A DNA stretch of 64,000 bases, from NCBI RefSeq assembly GCF_042657165.1, contig NZ_JBHSNJ010000002.1:212589-276588 (forward strand), in the 5' to 3' direction. Below are positions 1 to 8,143 of the stretch, in pieces. Position numbers and translations under genes: made by a program. The notes beneath the pieces were generated by a model. It saw only the letters and a list, made by a program, of their open reading frames with translations. It was not told the origin of the DNA and did not search any database. This DNA is from Agrilutibacter niabensis. Lineage in GTDB: Bacteria > Pseudomonadota > Gammaproteobacteria > Xanthomonadales > Xanthomonadaceae. Numbering within the stretch: position 1 is the first letter of the stretch; each line of letters opens with the position of its first letter.

Positions 1-2
1 AC

Positions 3-971
3 GGCCACAAGGTGCGCACCGGCGTCACCGCGATCCTGCCGCGCGGCCGCGACAGCCTGGACAAGTGGGTGTTCGGCGGCTGGTTCGCGCTCAACGGCAA
101 TGGCGAGATGACCGGCACCGCGTGGCTGGAGGAATCCGGCCAGCTGGAAGGCCCGGTGATGCTGACCAACACCCACAGCGTCGGCGTGGTGCGCGACGCA
201 GTGATCGCCGAACGCATCAAGGCCGGGGGCGCCGACGCCAGCGGCTACTGGTGGTCATTGCCGGTCGTCGCCGAAACCTGGGACGGCCACCTCAACGACA
301 TCAACGGCTTCCACGTGAAGCCCGAGCATGTCGCGCAGGCGCTGCGCGACGCCAAAGGCGGACCGGTCGAGGAAGGCAACGTCGGCGGCGGCACCGGCAT
401 GGTCTGCCACGAATTCAAATGCGGCATCGGCACGGCGTCGCGGCGCATCGACGTGGAAAAGCAGAGCTACACGGTCGGCGCGCTCGTGCAGGCCAACTAC
501 GGCGTGCGCGACACGCTGCGGATCGCCGGCGTGCCGGTCGGCCAGCACCTGCGCGAGGACCGCGTGTATACCGATGCCTCGATCACCGGCGACACCGGTT
601 CGATCATCATCGTCATCGCCACCGACGCACCGCTGCTGCCGCACCAGCTCAAGCGCATCGCCAGGCGCGCGGGCATGGGGCTGGCGCGGATGGGCAGCTA
701 TGCGGGCAACGGCTCGGGCGACATCTTCGTCGCCTTCTCCACCGCCAATGCGTCGGCAACCAGTGGCGATACGCTCAACCAAGCGCGCTTCATCGGCAAC
801 GACGACCTTGATGGGCTGTTCGAAGCCACCGTGCAGGCGACCGAAGAGGCGATCGTCAACGCCATGGTGGCGGCGCGCGACATGCAGGGCGAAGGCGGCC
901 GTTACGCGAAGGCGATACCGCATGATGCGCTCGTCAAGTTGTTGAAGCGTTACCGTCGCCACCAACCGTGA
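3..971 (+). CDS. P1 family peptidase (DmpA-type aminopeptidase), 5'-truncated
   Basis: This is an N-terminal nucleophile hydrolase of peptidase family S58 (DmpA, BapA), which removes N-terminal residues from peptides, D-amino-acid amides or beta-peptides. The reading frame is open to the left edge, so the true start lies outside. A GTG at 12 is in frame but unlikely to be the start, because about 50 residues of the usual 370-380 aa would be missing. Family blocks include GNVGGGTGM and GDTGSIIIVIATDAPL. By homology the Gly-Ser pair in the latter (Ser codon at 600-602) is the autoproteolysis site that creates the catalytic Ser (Ser250 in DmpA). The downstream amidohydrolase and permease suggest peptide or amino-acid amide scavenging. 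The family call is firm; the substrate is not known. Confidence 0.9.
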   Translation, partial: GHKVRTGVTAILPRGRDSLDKWVFGGWFALNGNGEMTGTAWLEESGQLEGPVMLTNTHSVGVVRDAVIAERIKAGGADASGYWWSLPVVAETWDGHLNDINGFHVKPEHVAQALRDAKGGPVEEGNVGGGTGMVCHEFKCGIGTASRRIDVEKQSYTVGALVQANYGVRDTLRIAGVPVGQHLREDRVYTDASITGDTGSIIIVIATDAPLLPHQLKRIARRAGMGLARMGSYAGNGSGDIFVAFSTANASATSGDTLNQARFIGNDDLDGLFEATVQATEEAIVNAMVAARDMQGEGGRYAKAIPHDALVKLLKRYRRHQP

Positions 972-997
972 TGCGTCCCGGCCACAACAGGATCCCC

Positions 998-2314
998 ATG
1001 ACCAAGTTCCGCATCGCTTCACTTGCTGCTTCATTCGCGCTGCTGGCCGGCACCGCGCAGGCCGGGACGCTGGTCGTCCATGCCGGCCGCGTGGTGGACG
1101 TCGACAACGGCAAGGTGCTCACCGACCAGGCCATCCGCATCGATGGCGAACGCATCGTCGGCATCGAACCCTGGTCCGACGCCGCCGGCCGGGATGCGAA
1201 GGTGCTGGACTGGTCGCACCACACGGTGCTGCCCGGGCTGATGGACATGCACTCGCATGTCGCCGACGAGGGCCAGTCCGCGGATCCCGCCGGACCGCTC
1301 AAGAGCACGCCGGTACGCGACGCCTTCATCGGCGCGAAGAACGCCTGGAACACGGTGCGCGCCGGGTTCACCACCGTGCGTGACGTCGGCGTCTATCGCG
1401 GGCTGGCCGACGTCGCCCTGCGCGACGCGATCAACGCCGGTTACGTCCCCGGCCCGCGCATGTTCGTCGCCGGTGCCTACATCACCATCACCGGCGGCGG
1501 CGGCGAGATCACCGGGTTGCCCCAGGGCACCGTGGTGCCGGAAGAGTTCCGCCGCGGCGTGGCCGACTCCGAGGCCGAAGTGCGCAGGAAGGTGAACTAC
1601 CTGTTCGACCACGGCGCCGACTTCATCAAGGTGATCGCCACCGGCGCCGTGCTTACCGACGGCACCGAGCCGGGCGAGTCCGAGTACAGCGAGGCCGAGA
1701 TCCGCGCCGCGGTGGAGGAAGCCGCGCGCCGCGGCAGCTTCGTCGCCGCGCATGCGCACGGCGCCGAAGGCATCAGGCGCGCGGTGCGCGCCGGGGTCCG
1801 CTCGATCGAGCACGCCTCCTACCTCGACGACGAAGGCATCGCGCTGATGAAGCAGCACGGCACCTGGCTGGTCGCCGACATCTACAACGGCGACTACATC
1901 GACACGGTCGGCCGACAGGAACACTGGTCGGAGGAAAAGCTGCGCAAGAACCGGGAAACCACCGACGTCCAGCGCGAAGGCTTCCACAAGGCGGTCAAGG
2001 CCGGGGTCAACATCGCCTACGGCACCGACAGCGGCGTGTATCCGCACGGCGACAACGCGCGCCAGTTCGCCTACATGGTCCGCTACGGCCTGACGCCGAT
2101 GCAGGCGATCCAGTCGGCGACGATCAACAGCGCGCGCCTGCTGGGCCGCGAGAAGCAGCTCGGCTCGATCGCGGCGGGCAAGCAGGCGGACCTGATCGCG
2201 GTGGACGGCGACCCGCTGGCCGACATCGAAGTGCTGCGCCACGTCCAGGCCGTGGTAAAGAACGGGACGCTGGTCTGCGCGGATATCGGCCAGTGCGGTA
2301 ATGATGGGCGCTAG
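998..2314 (+). CDS. Secreted metal-dependent amidohydrolase (imidazolonepropionase/Xaa-Pro dipeptidase-like)
   Basis: A binuclear metal hydrolase of the amidohydrolase superfamily. I start it at the ATG at 998 because it opens directly into a signal peptide (MTKFRIASLAASFALL... cleaved after TAQA). An in-frame ATG at 968 would add 10 residues in front of the signal and overlap the previous gene. Metal-binding motifs are present: HxH in MDMHSHVADE, a candidate carboxylated Lys in ADFIKVIATGA, His in VAAHAHG and IEHASY, and Asp in YGTDSG. Exported relatives cleave dipeptides or acyl-amino acids. It follows the P1 peptidase closely, so the two are probably co-transcribed. The exact substrate cannot be told from sequence. 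Confidence 0.88.
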   Translation: MTKFRIASLAASFALLAGTAQAGTLVVHAGRVVDVDNGKVLTDQAIRIDGERIVGIEPWSDAAGRDAKVLDWSHHTVLPGLMDMHSHVADEGQSADPAGPLKSTPVRDAFIGAKNAWNTVRAGFTTVRDVGVYRGLADVALRDAINAGYVPGPRMFVAGAYITITGGGGEITGLPQGTVVPEEFRRGVADSEAEVRRKVNYLFDHGADFIKVIATGAVLTDGTEPGESEYSEAEIRAAVEEAARRGSFVAAHAHGAEGIRRAVRAGVRSIEHASYLDDEGIALMKQHGTWLVADIYNGDYIDTVGRQEHWSEEKLRKNRETTDVQREGFHKAVKAGVNIAYGTDSGVYPHGDNARQFAYMVRYGLTPMQAIQSATINSARLLGREKQLGSIAAGKQADLIAVDGDPLADIEVLRHVQAVVKNGTLVCADIGQCGNDGR

Positions 2315-2409
2315 CGACGGGCCCGGAGAACCTTCCGCCGGGCGCACAGACGACACACCAGATCGCAACCGGCCCAGGCCGGCGACAACAGCTTGAACAG
2401 GGGCAAGGC

Positions 2410-3747
2410 ATGCACGACGAACACACCGCTCTCCACGCCCCGCAGCGCAAGCTCGGCTTCTGGATGTGCACGGCGCTGGTGGTGGGCAACACCATCGGCA
2501 TCGGCATCTTCCTGCTGCCGGCGTCACTCGCGCCCTATGGATTCAACGCGACGATCGGCTGGCTGGTGACGGTGGTGGGGTGCCTGGTACTGGCGCGCGT
2601 GTTCGCGCGGCTGCCGCGCGAATTGCCCGAGGCCGACGGTCCCTACGGCTACATCCGCACCACGCTCGGGGACATTCCGGCCTTCCTGTCCATCTGGTGC
2701 TACTGGGTGTCGTTGTGGATCACCAACGCCGCCATCGCCACCGGCGTGGTCGGCTACATCGGCGCGGTGTTCCCGGCGATGGCAGGCATCCAGCCGGCCA
2801 TCGTCGCCCTCATCCTGCTGTGGATCTTCGTGGCCATCAACCTGCTGGGCGTGCGCACCGGTGGCCGCGTCCAGGTCGTGACCACGGCACTCAAGCTGCT
2901 GCCGATGCTGGCGGTGGCGCTGCTCGGCGCCTGGCTGCTGCTGACGTCGCCCGCCGTCTACACCAGCCACCTGCCGGCGACGCCGCTGCGCCTTGGGGAC
3001 GTCATGGCGGCGTCCACCATCGCGCTGTTCGCGATGCTCGGACTCGAGTCGGCGACCGTTCCGGCGGGCCGCGTGGACGATCCGGCGCGCACGATTCCGC
3101 GCGCCACGATGGCGGGCACCATATTGACCGCGGTGATCTACATCATCGTATCGACGGTGCCGATGCTGCTGATCCCGCAGCAGGAACTCGCGAGCGGCGG
3201 CGCGCCCTTCGCGACCGTCATGGACCGCTATGCCGGCGTGGGCGCCGGCCGCTGGCTGGCGCTGTTCGTGGTGATCAGCGGCCTGGGCGCGCTCAACGGC
3301 TGGACCCTGCTGGTGGGCGAACTCACCCGCACCATGGCGATCAATGGCGTGATGCCGGCGGTGCTCGCGCGCAACAACGCACGCGGCGCACCGGCCGCGG
3401 CGCTGCTGGTGACCGGCCTCCTCGGCAGCGTGATGGTGGTGATGAGCTACAGCAAATCGCTGGTGGACGGCTTCACCTTCCTCAGCCGCGTCGTCACCGC
3501 GGCCAACCTGCCGCTGTACCTGTGCTGCTCGCTGGCGCTCGTGATCCTGTGGCGGCGCGGCGAGCGCGCGGCGATGCGCGGCATGCTCGCGGTGGGACTG
3601 CTCGGCACCGGCTACGTGCTGTTCGCCTTCGTCGGCCTCGGCCACGAGCCCTTCCAACTGGGCCTGCTGCTCGCGGCCGCGGGCCTGCCGTTGTATGTCT
3701 TCATGCGCCGGCGCAGGGCCGCCGCCGCGGCCGCCGGCCAGGCGTAG
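2410..3747 (+). CDS. APC-superfamily amino acid permease
   Basis: An inner-membrane transporter of the amino acid-polyamine-organocation superfamily, closest in feel to AdiC/YjeH-type antiporters. Of its 445 residues most lie in about 12 hydrophobic helices. The first helix carries the substrate-binding loop motif GNTIGIGIFLLP, matching the G-x-G-I-F signature of the family. The start is supported by a purine-rich ribosome site (AGGGGCAAGG) just upstream of the ATG. It lies 95 bp after the amidohydrolase on the same strand, so a role in taking up the amino acids released by the two preceding hydrolases is a reasonable inference. Substrate and direction of exchange are unknown. Confidence 0.85.
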   Translation: MHDEHTALHAPQRKLGFWMCTALVVGNTIGIGIFLLPASLAPYGFNATIGWLVTVVGCLVLARVFARLPRELPEADGPYGYIRTTLGDIPAFLSIWCYWVSLWITNAAIATGVVGYIGAVFPAMAGIQPAIVALILLWIFVAINLLGVRTGGRVQVVTTALKLLPMLAVALLGAWLLLTSPAVYTSHLPATPLRLGDVMAASTIALFAMLGLESATVPAGRVDDPARTIPRATMAGTILTAVIYIIVSTVPMLLIPQQELASGGAPFATVMDRYAGVGAGRWLALFVVISGLGALNGWTLLVGELTRTMAINGVMPAVLARNNARGAPAAALLVTGLLGSVMVVMSYSKSLVDGFTFLSRVVTAANLPLYLCCSLALVILWRRGERAAMRGMLAVGLLGTGYVLFAFVGLGHEPFQLGLLLAAAGLPLYVFMRRRRAAAAAAGQA

Positions 3748-3850
3748 CGGCATGGCTGGCGCGGTCCGCCAGGACTAAGATCGTGGTTCGCACGGACGCG
3801 GAATCTCCAACCCCAACCAGACGTGCCTGCAATCAGGCCGGACGCGACGA

Positions 3851-5170
3851 ATGACCGCTTTTACTCCTGACGTGGAAGACAGCCAGCAACAGCTGCAGCG
3901 CGCGGTGGCCGCGCAGCTGCAGCAGCCCGATGCCGGGCTGCCGCGCTATTTCTACCGCTCCGCGGTGACCTACCAGCAGGAGCTGGACAACATCTTCTTC
4001 CGCAGCTGGCTGTATGCCGGCCACGTCAGCCAGGTTCCCAACAAGGGCGACTACTTCCTCTACGAGATCGCCGAGGAGTCGTTGATCGTCGTGCGTGGCG
4101 AGGACGACACCATCCGCGCATTGATCAACTCCTGCCGGCACCGCGGTTCGCGTGTGTGCGAAGCCAGCTCGGGCCACTGCAAGACCTTCGTCTGCCCGTA
4201 CCACGGCTGGGTCTACGCCAGCGATGGCAGCCTGCGCGCGGCACGCCACATGGAGGCGATGCCGGAATTCCGCCGCGAGGACCATGGGCTCAAGCAGGCC
4301 CGCGTGGCGGTCCGCTTCGGCCTGATCTTCATCAACTTCGATCCGGACGCGTACGACTTCAACGAATGCCTGAAGCAGGTCGACGCGCAGCTGGGCCCGT
4401 ACGACCTGGAACACGCGAAGATCGCCCACCGCGAAACCTACTCGGTGGACGCCAACTGGAAGATCGCGCTCGGCAACTACCTGGAGTGCTATCACTGCGA
4501 CACGGCGCACCGGGCCTATTCGAAGATCCATACCTTCAAGGAACGCGAGCAGGTCGCCGCGCCGATCAACCGCGCGATGTGGGCACGGGCGGAGAAGGAC
4601 ACCGGCGTTCCCGACATCGGGAAGGCGCTGTACCGGATGTTCCGCGAGGCGCCCGGGTTCGGCTCGTGCGTCTACACCAGCCGCTACGCGCTGTTCGACG
4701 GCTACGTGAGCGGCAGCCGCGACGGCACGCCGCTCGCGCCGCTGATGGGCGACTTCAAGGGCTACGACGGCGGTGCCGGCGACTACCAGCTGGGGCCGCT
4801 GACCTACATGCTCAACTACCCCGACCACTGCATCCTGTTCCGCTACGTGCCGCTGGGGATCAACAAGACCGACATGGAGATCGTCTGGTTCGTGAAGGGC
4901 GACGCGCGCGAAGGCGTCGACTACGACCGGGACGAACTCATCTGGCTGTGGCACGTCACCACGCTGGAAGACAAACGCATCATGACCCTCAACGCCGCCG
5001 GCGTTAATTCGCAGTTCTTCGAACCCGGGCCGCAGCATCCGGAATTCGAGGACACGCCCAAGCGTTTCATCGACTGGTACCTGCACGCGCTGGCGGGCGA
5101 CTTCAGCGTGCTGCCGCCGACGGTGCGCTCGCACCGGCTCAGTTCCTGCGAAATGACCGAACACGAATAA
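3851..5170 (+). CDS. Rieske non-haem iron oxygenase, alpha subunit
   Basis: A ring-hydroxylating-type oxygenase large subunit of 439 aa. The Rieske [2Fe-2S] ligands are Cys95-x-His97 and Cys115-x2-His118 (CRHRG and CPYHGW). The mononuclear iron site is in NYLECYHCDTAH: His215 and His220, with a third acidic ligand expected near residue 375 (TLEDKR). The bridging residue before the first His is Glu212 rather than the Asp of naphthalene-type enzymes. This is known for quaternary-amine oxygenases such as CntA and GbcA, which suggests N-demethylation or C-N cleavage over arene dihydroxylation. No beta subunit, ferredoxin or Rieske reductase gene is adjacent. It is the first gene of a four-gene run with a GcvT-like protein and two FAD enzymes. 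Substrate unknown. Confidence 0.9.
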   Translation: MTAFTPDVEDSQQQLQRAVAAQLQQPDAGLPRYFYRSAVTYQQELDNIFFRSWLYAGHVSQVPNKGDYFLYEIAEESLIVVRGEDDTIRALINSCRHRGSRVCEASSGHCKTFVCPYHGWVYASDGSLRAARHMEAMPEFRREDHGLKQARVAVRFGLIFINFDPDAYDFNECLKQVDAQLGPYDLEHAKIAHRETYSVDANWKIALGNYLECYHCDTAHRAYSKIHTFKEREQVAAPINRAMWARAEKDTGVPDIGKALYRMFREAPGFGSCVYTSRYALFDGYVSGSRDGTPLAPLMGDFKGYDGGAGDYQLGPLTYMLNYPDHCILFRYVPLGINKTDMEIVWFVKGDAREGVDYDRDELIWLWHVTTLEDKRIMTLNAAGVNSQFFEPGPQHPEFEDTPKRFIDWYLHALAGDFSVLPPTVRSHRLSSCEMTEHE

Positions 5171-5203
5171 CCAACGCACGCCTTCCAGAGAACCCGCGCC
5201 CAC

Positions 5204-6400
5204 ATGTTCGCACTCAAGCACACCCCCTTCCACGAGCGCACCTCGAAGCTGAGCGTGCCGCAGAACTGGCGGCGCTGGGCCGGGCACATCGTGCTCGGCT
5301 CCTACGACCTCAACCTCGATCGCGAGTACTGGGCGATCCGCGACGGCGTCGCGATGATCGATGTCTCGCCGTTGATGAAATACATGATCGAAGGCCCCGA
5401 CGCCGCGCGCCTGCTGCACAAGCTCACGCCGCGCGACGTCCACAAGATGGCGGTCGGCCAGGTCGGCTACACCGGCTGGTGCGACGACGAGGGCAAGCTG
5501 CTCGACGACGGCACGATTTCGCGGCTGGACGAGAACCTGTTCCGCATGACTTCGGCCGAGCCGTCGCTGCGCTGGCTGTCCATGAATGCCGTCGGCATGG
5601 ACGTGACGATCACCGAAGTGACCGAGCAGGTCGCCGCGCTCAGCCTGCAAGGCCCCAAGTCGCGCACGGTGCTCAACCTGTGCTGCAAGAAGTCGCTCGA
5701 CAAGCTCAAGTACTTCCGCGTGATGCAGAACACGCTCGCCGGCAAGCCGGTGACGATCTCGCGCACCGGCTACACAGGCGACCTCGGCTACGAGATCTGG
5801 ATGGACGTCGCCGACGCCCTGCACGTCTGGGATGCGTTGATGGCGACCGGCCATGACTACGGCATCGTGCCCTGCGGCATCCTTGCGATGGACATGGCGC
5901 GCGTCGAAGCCGGCCTGTTCATGATCGACGTCGATTACACCGCCGCCAACCACGCCTGGATCGAAGGCCAGAAGTCCTCGCCGCTGGAAATGGGCCTCGA
6001 CTGGGCAGTGGCGCTGGACAAGCCGGGCTACTTCGTAGGCCGTCGCGCCCTCGAGCGCGAGCACAAGGAAGGCTCGGCGTGGAAGCTGATGGGCTTCGAG
6101 GTCGACTGGGAAGGCATGGAGAAGCATTTCGCCGCCGTCGGCCTGCCGCCGCAGGTCCCGGCCATGGCGGTGCGCGGCAGCCTGCCGGTGATGCACGACG
6201 GCAAGCAGGTGGGCTACGCCTCCACCAGCACCTGGTCGCCGGTGTTGAAGAAGTACATCGCCCTGGTGCACCTGCAGCGCCCCTACTACGAGCCGGGCAC
6301 GCAGCTGTCGATGGAAGTCACGGTCGAGCACAAGCGCCTGCACGCACCGGGCAAGGTCGTGAAGCTGCCCTTCTACGAGCCGGAATGGAAGAAGAAGTAG
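5204..6400 (+). CDS. Stand-alone GcvT-family aminomethyltransferase
   Basis: This 398-aa protein has the folate-binding fold of glycine cleavage T protein, DmdA and the C-terminal half of sarcosine and dimethylglycine dehydrogenases. Recognisable blocks are LLDDGTISRL (with the Asp that positions folate in T proteins), RTGYTGDLGYEIWM, and a C-terminal barrel around YASTSTWSP. It is not part of a gcvTHP operon. It lies 33 bp after the Rieske oxygenase and is followed by two FAD oxidoreductases. Known relatives move a methyl or methylene group from a substrate to tetrahydrofolate, so I infer that it captures a one-carbon unit released by its partners. The family is clear and the reaction is inferred. 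Confidence 0.87.
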   Translation: MFALKHTPFHERTSKLSVPQNWRRWAGHIVLGSYDLNLDREYWAIRDGVAMIDVSPLMKYMIEGPDAARLLHKLTPRDVHKMAVGQVGYTGWCDDEGKLLDDGTISRLDENLFRMTSAEPSLRWLSMNAVGMDVTITEVTEQVAALSLQGPKSRTVLNLCCKKSLDKLKYFRVMQNTLAGKPVTISRTGYTGDLGYEIWMDVADALHVWDALMATGHDYGIVPCGILAMDMARVEAGLFMIDVDYTAANHAWIEGQKSSPLEMGLDWAVALDKPGYFVGRRALEREHKEGSAWKLMGFEVDWEGMEKHFAAVGLPPQVPAMAVRGSLPVMHDGKQVGYASTSTWSPVLKKYIALVHLQRPYYEPGTQLSMEVTVEHKRLHAPGKVVKLPFYEPEWKKK

Positions 6401-6407
6401 TAGCAGC

Positions 6408-6521
6408 CCTTCTCCCGCGCGCGGGAGAAGGTGCCCGCAGGGCGGATGAGGGCGCCGTTGCCGGTGCTCCGCCGAAGGTAAAAGCCCCTCACCCAACCCT
6501 CTCCCGCAAGCGGGAGAGGGG
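6408..6521. repeat. Double-hairpin intergenic repeat (REP-like)
   Basis: Two strong palindromes bracket a short spacer. The first is CCTTCTCCCGC paired with GCGGGAGAAGG (6408-6431). The second is CCCTCTCCCGC-AA-GCGGGAGAGGG (6497-6520). The inner GGATGAGGG (6443-6451) is near-complementary to CCCCTCACCC (6485-6494), so the whole unit can fold as a cloverleaf. The GGGTGAGGGG/GCGGGAGAGGG pattern is familiar from dispersed repeats in xanthomonad genomes. It separates the GcvT-like gene from the FAD genes and may shape mRNA stability inside the run. Confidence 0.75.
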
Positions 6522-6556
6522 CATTGCAAGAAACAGAACCCACCGACGAAGATCAC

Positions 6557-8140
6557 ATGACAAGCAACCAATACGACGCCGTCGTCATCGGCGCCGGCCA
6601 CAACGGGCTGATCGCCGCGGCGTACCTCGCGCGCGCCGGCAAGAAGGTCGCCGTGCTCGAGCGCCGCGAAGTCGTCGGCGGCGCGGCGGTCACCTCCGAG
6701 CCGTTCCCCGGCTACCGCTTCAGCCAGTTCTCCTACGTGGTCAGCCTGCTGCGCCCCGAAATCATCCGCGACCTCGAGCTGCCACGGCATGGCCTCAAGA
6801 TCCTGCCGCTGCCGAGCACGGTCACGCCGATGGACAACGGCGACTACCTCGCCGCGTGGGACGACCACGACCTGACGCGCAAGGAGCTCTACCGTCATTC
6901 CCCGCGCGATGCCGAAGCCTCCGACGAATACGGCCGGGTGATGGCGCGCGCCGCCAAGGCGATCAAGCCGATCCTCGGGCTGGTGCCGCCGGATCCCTCG
7001 TCACTGAGCCTGCGCGACCTCAACGGCCTGCTCAAGCTCGGCCAGTACGGCAAGAGCCTGTCGGAGAAGGAGCTCTACCAGATCTCCAAGCTGCTCACGC
7101 AGTCCGCGGGCGACCTGCTCAACGACTGGTTCGAATTCGATCCGCTCAAGGGCACCAAGTCCGCCAGCGGCATCATCGGCACGTTCCTTGGGCCGTATTC
7201 CCCGGGCACCGCCTACGTGCTGCTGCATCACTACATGGGCGAGATCGACGGCGCCTTCCGCGCCTGGGGTTTCTGCAAGAACGGCAACGGCGGCGTGACC
7301 CAGGCGATCGCGAGCTCCGCGCGCGCGCTCGGCGTCGAAATCCGCACCAATGCCTCGGTCGCGCAGGTGATCGTCAAGGGCGGGCGCGCCGCCGGCGTGG
7401 CGCTGGAGAACGGCGACGAGCTGCAGGCCAAGGTCGTCATCTCCGCCGCCGATCCCAAGCGCAGCTTCCTCAAGTTCGTGGAGGAGAAGCACCTGCCCGG
7501 CGAGTTCGTGCAGCAGATCCGCAATTTCCGCGTGCGTGGCTCCTCGGGCAAGGTCAACATCGCACTGAGCGAGCTGCCGGACTTCAGCTGCCTGCCGGGC
7601 GAAGGCCCGATGCACCGCGGCGCGATCTCGATCAGCCCGAGCATGGAGTACATCGAGCGGGCCTACGACGAAGCCAAGTACGGTGAGTTCGCGAAGAACC
7701 CATACATCGACATGATCATCCCCTCGATGATCGACCGCGACATGGCGCCCCCGGGCCATCACGTCATGTCCTGCTTCGTGCAGTACGCACCCTACGACCT
7801 CGAAGGCGGCTGGGACGATGCCAAGCGCGATGCGTTCGGCGAAACCGTCATCTCCACGATCGAACGCTACGCGCCGAACATCCGTCGCGCGATCGTCGGC
7901 AAGCAGGTGATCACGCCCAAGGACATCGAGAACATCGCCGGCATCACCGGCGGCAACATCTTCCACGGCGAACTGCTGCTGCACCAACTGTTCTTCCTGC
8001 GGCCCGCGCCGCAATGGGCCGATTTCCGCACGCCGTTGCCGGGCTACTACTTCGGCGCGTCCGGCGCGCATCCGGGCGGTGGCGTGATGGGGGCGGCCGG
8101 CAAGCTGGCCGCGCAGGAAGTCCTGAAGGATTGGAAGTAA
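6557..8140 (+). CDS. FAD-dependent oxidoreductase, CrtI/PYROXD2-like (first paralog)
   Basis: A 527-aa flavoprotein of the phytoene-desaturase-like amine oxidase superfamily. The N-terminus holds the FAD Rossmann motif VIGAGHNGLIAAAYLA followed by VLERREVVGG. The C-terminus holds the second flavin-contact block (FGASGAHPGGGVMGAAG). I start it at the ATG at 6557. An earlier in-frame ATG at 6524 lies at the edge of the repeat and would add 11 residues before the Rossmann strand. No carotenoid genes are nearby, so carotene desaturation is unlikely. With a paralog 3 bp downstream and a Rieske oxygenase and GcvT-like protein upstream, an amine or C-N oxidation role is a reasonable inference. Confidence 0.85.
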   Translation: MTSNQYDAVVIGAGHNGLIAAAYLARAGKKVAVLERREVVGGAAVTSEPFPGYRFSQFSYVVSLLRPEIIRDLELPRHGLKILPLPSTVTPMDNGDYLAAWDDHDLTRKELYRHSPRDAEASDEYGRVMARAAKAIKPILGLVPPDPSSLSLRDLNGLLKLGQYGKSLSEKELYQISKLLTQSAGDLLNDWFEFDPLKGTKSASGIIGTFLGPYSPGTAYVLLHHYMGEIDGAFRAWGFCKNGNGGVTQAIASSARALGVEIRTNASVAQVIVKGGRAAGVALENGDELQAKVVISAADPKRSFLKFVEEKHLPGEFVQQIRNFRVRGSSGKVNIALSELPDFSCLPGEGPMHRGAISISPSMEYIERAYDEAKYGEFAKNPYIDMIIPSMIDRDMAPPGHHVMSCFVQYAPYDLEGGWDDAKRDAFGETVISTIERYAPNIRRAIVGKQVITPKDIENIAGITGGNIFHGELLLHQLFFLRPAPQWADFRTPLPGYYFGASGAHPGGGVMGAAGKLAAQEVLKDWK

Positions 8141-8143
8141 GCG

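Noticed and set aside
3833..6898. 1021-codon open frame on the minus strand opposite the Rieske and GcvT genes
   Set aside because: It is antisense to well-supported coding genes, is rich in His/Arg/Val/Ala as GC-rich shadows are, and shows no family motif.
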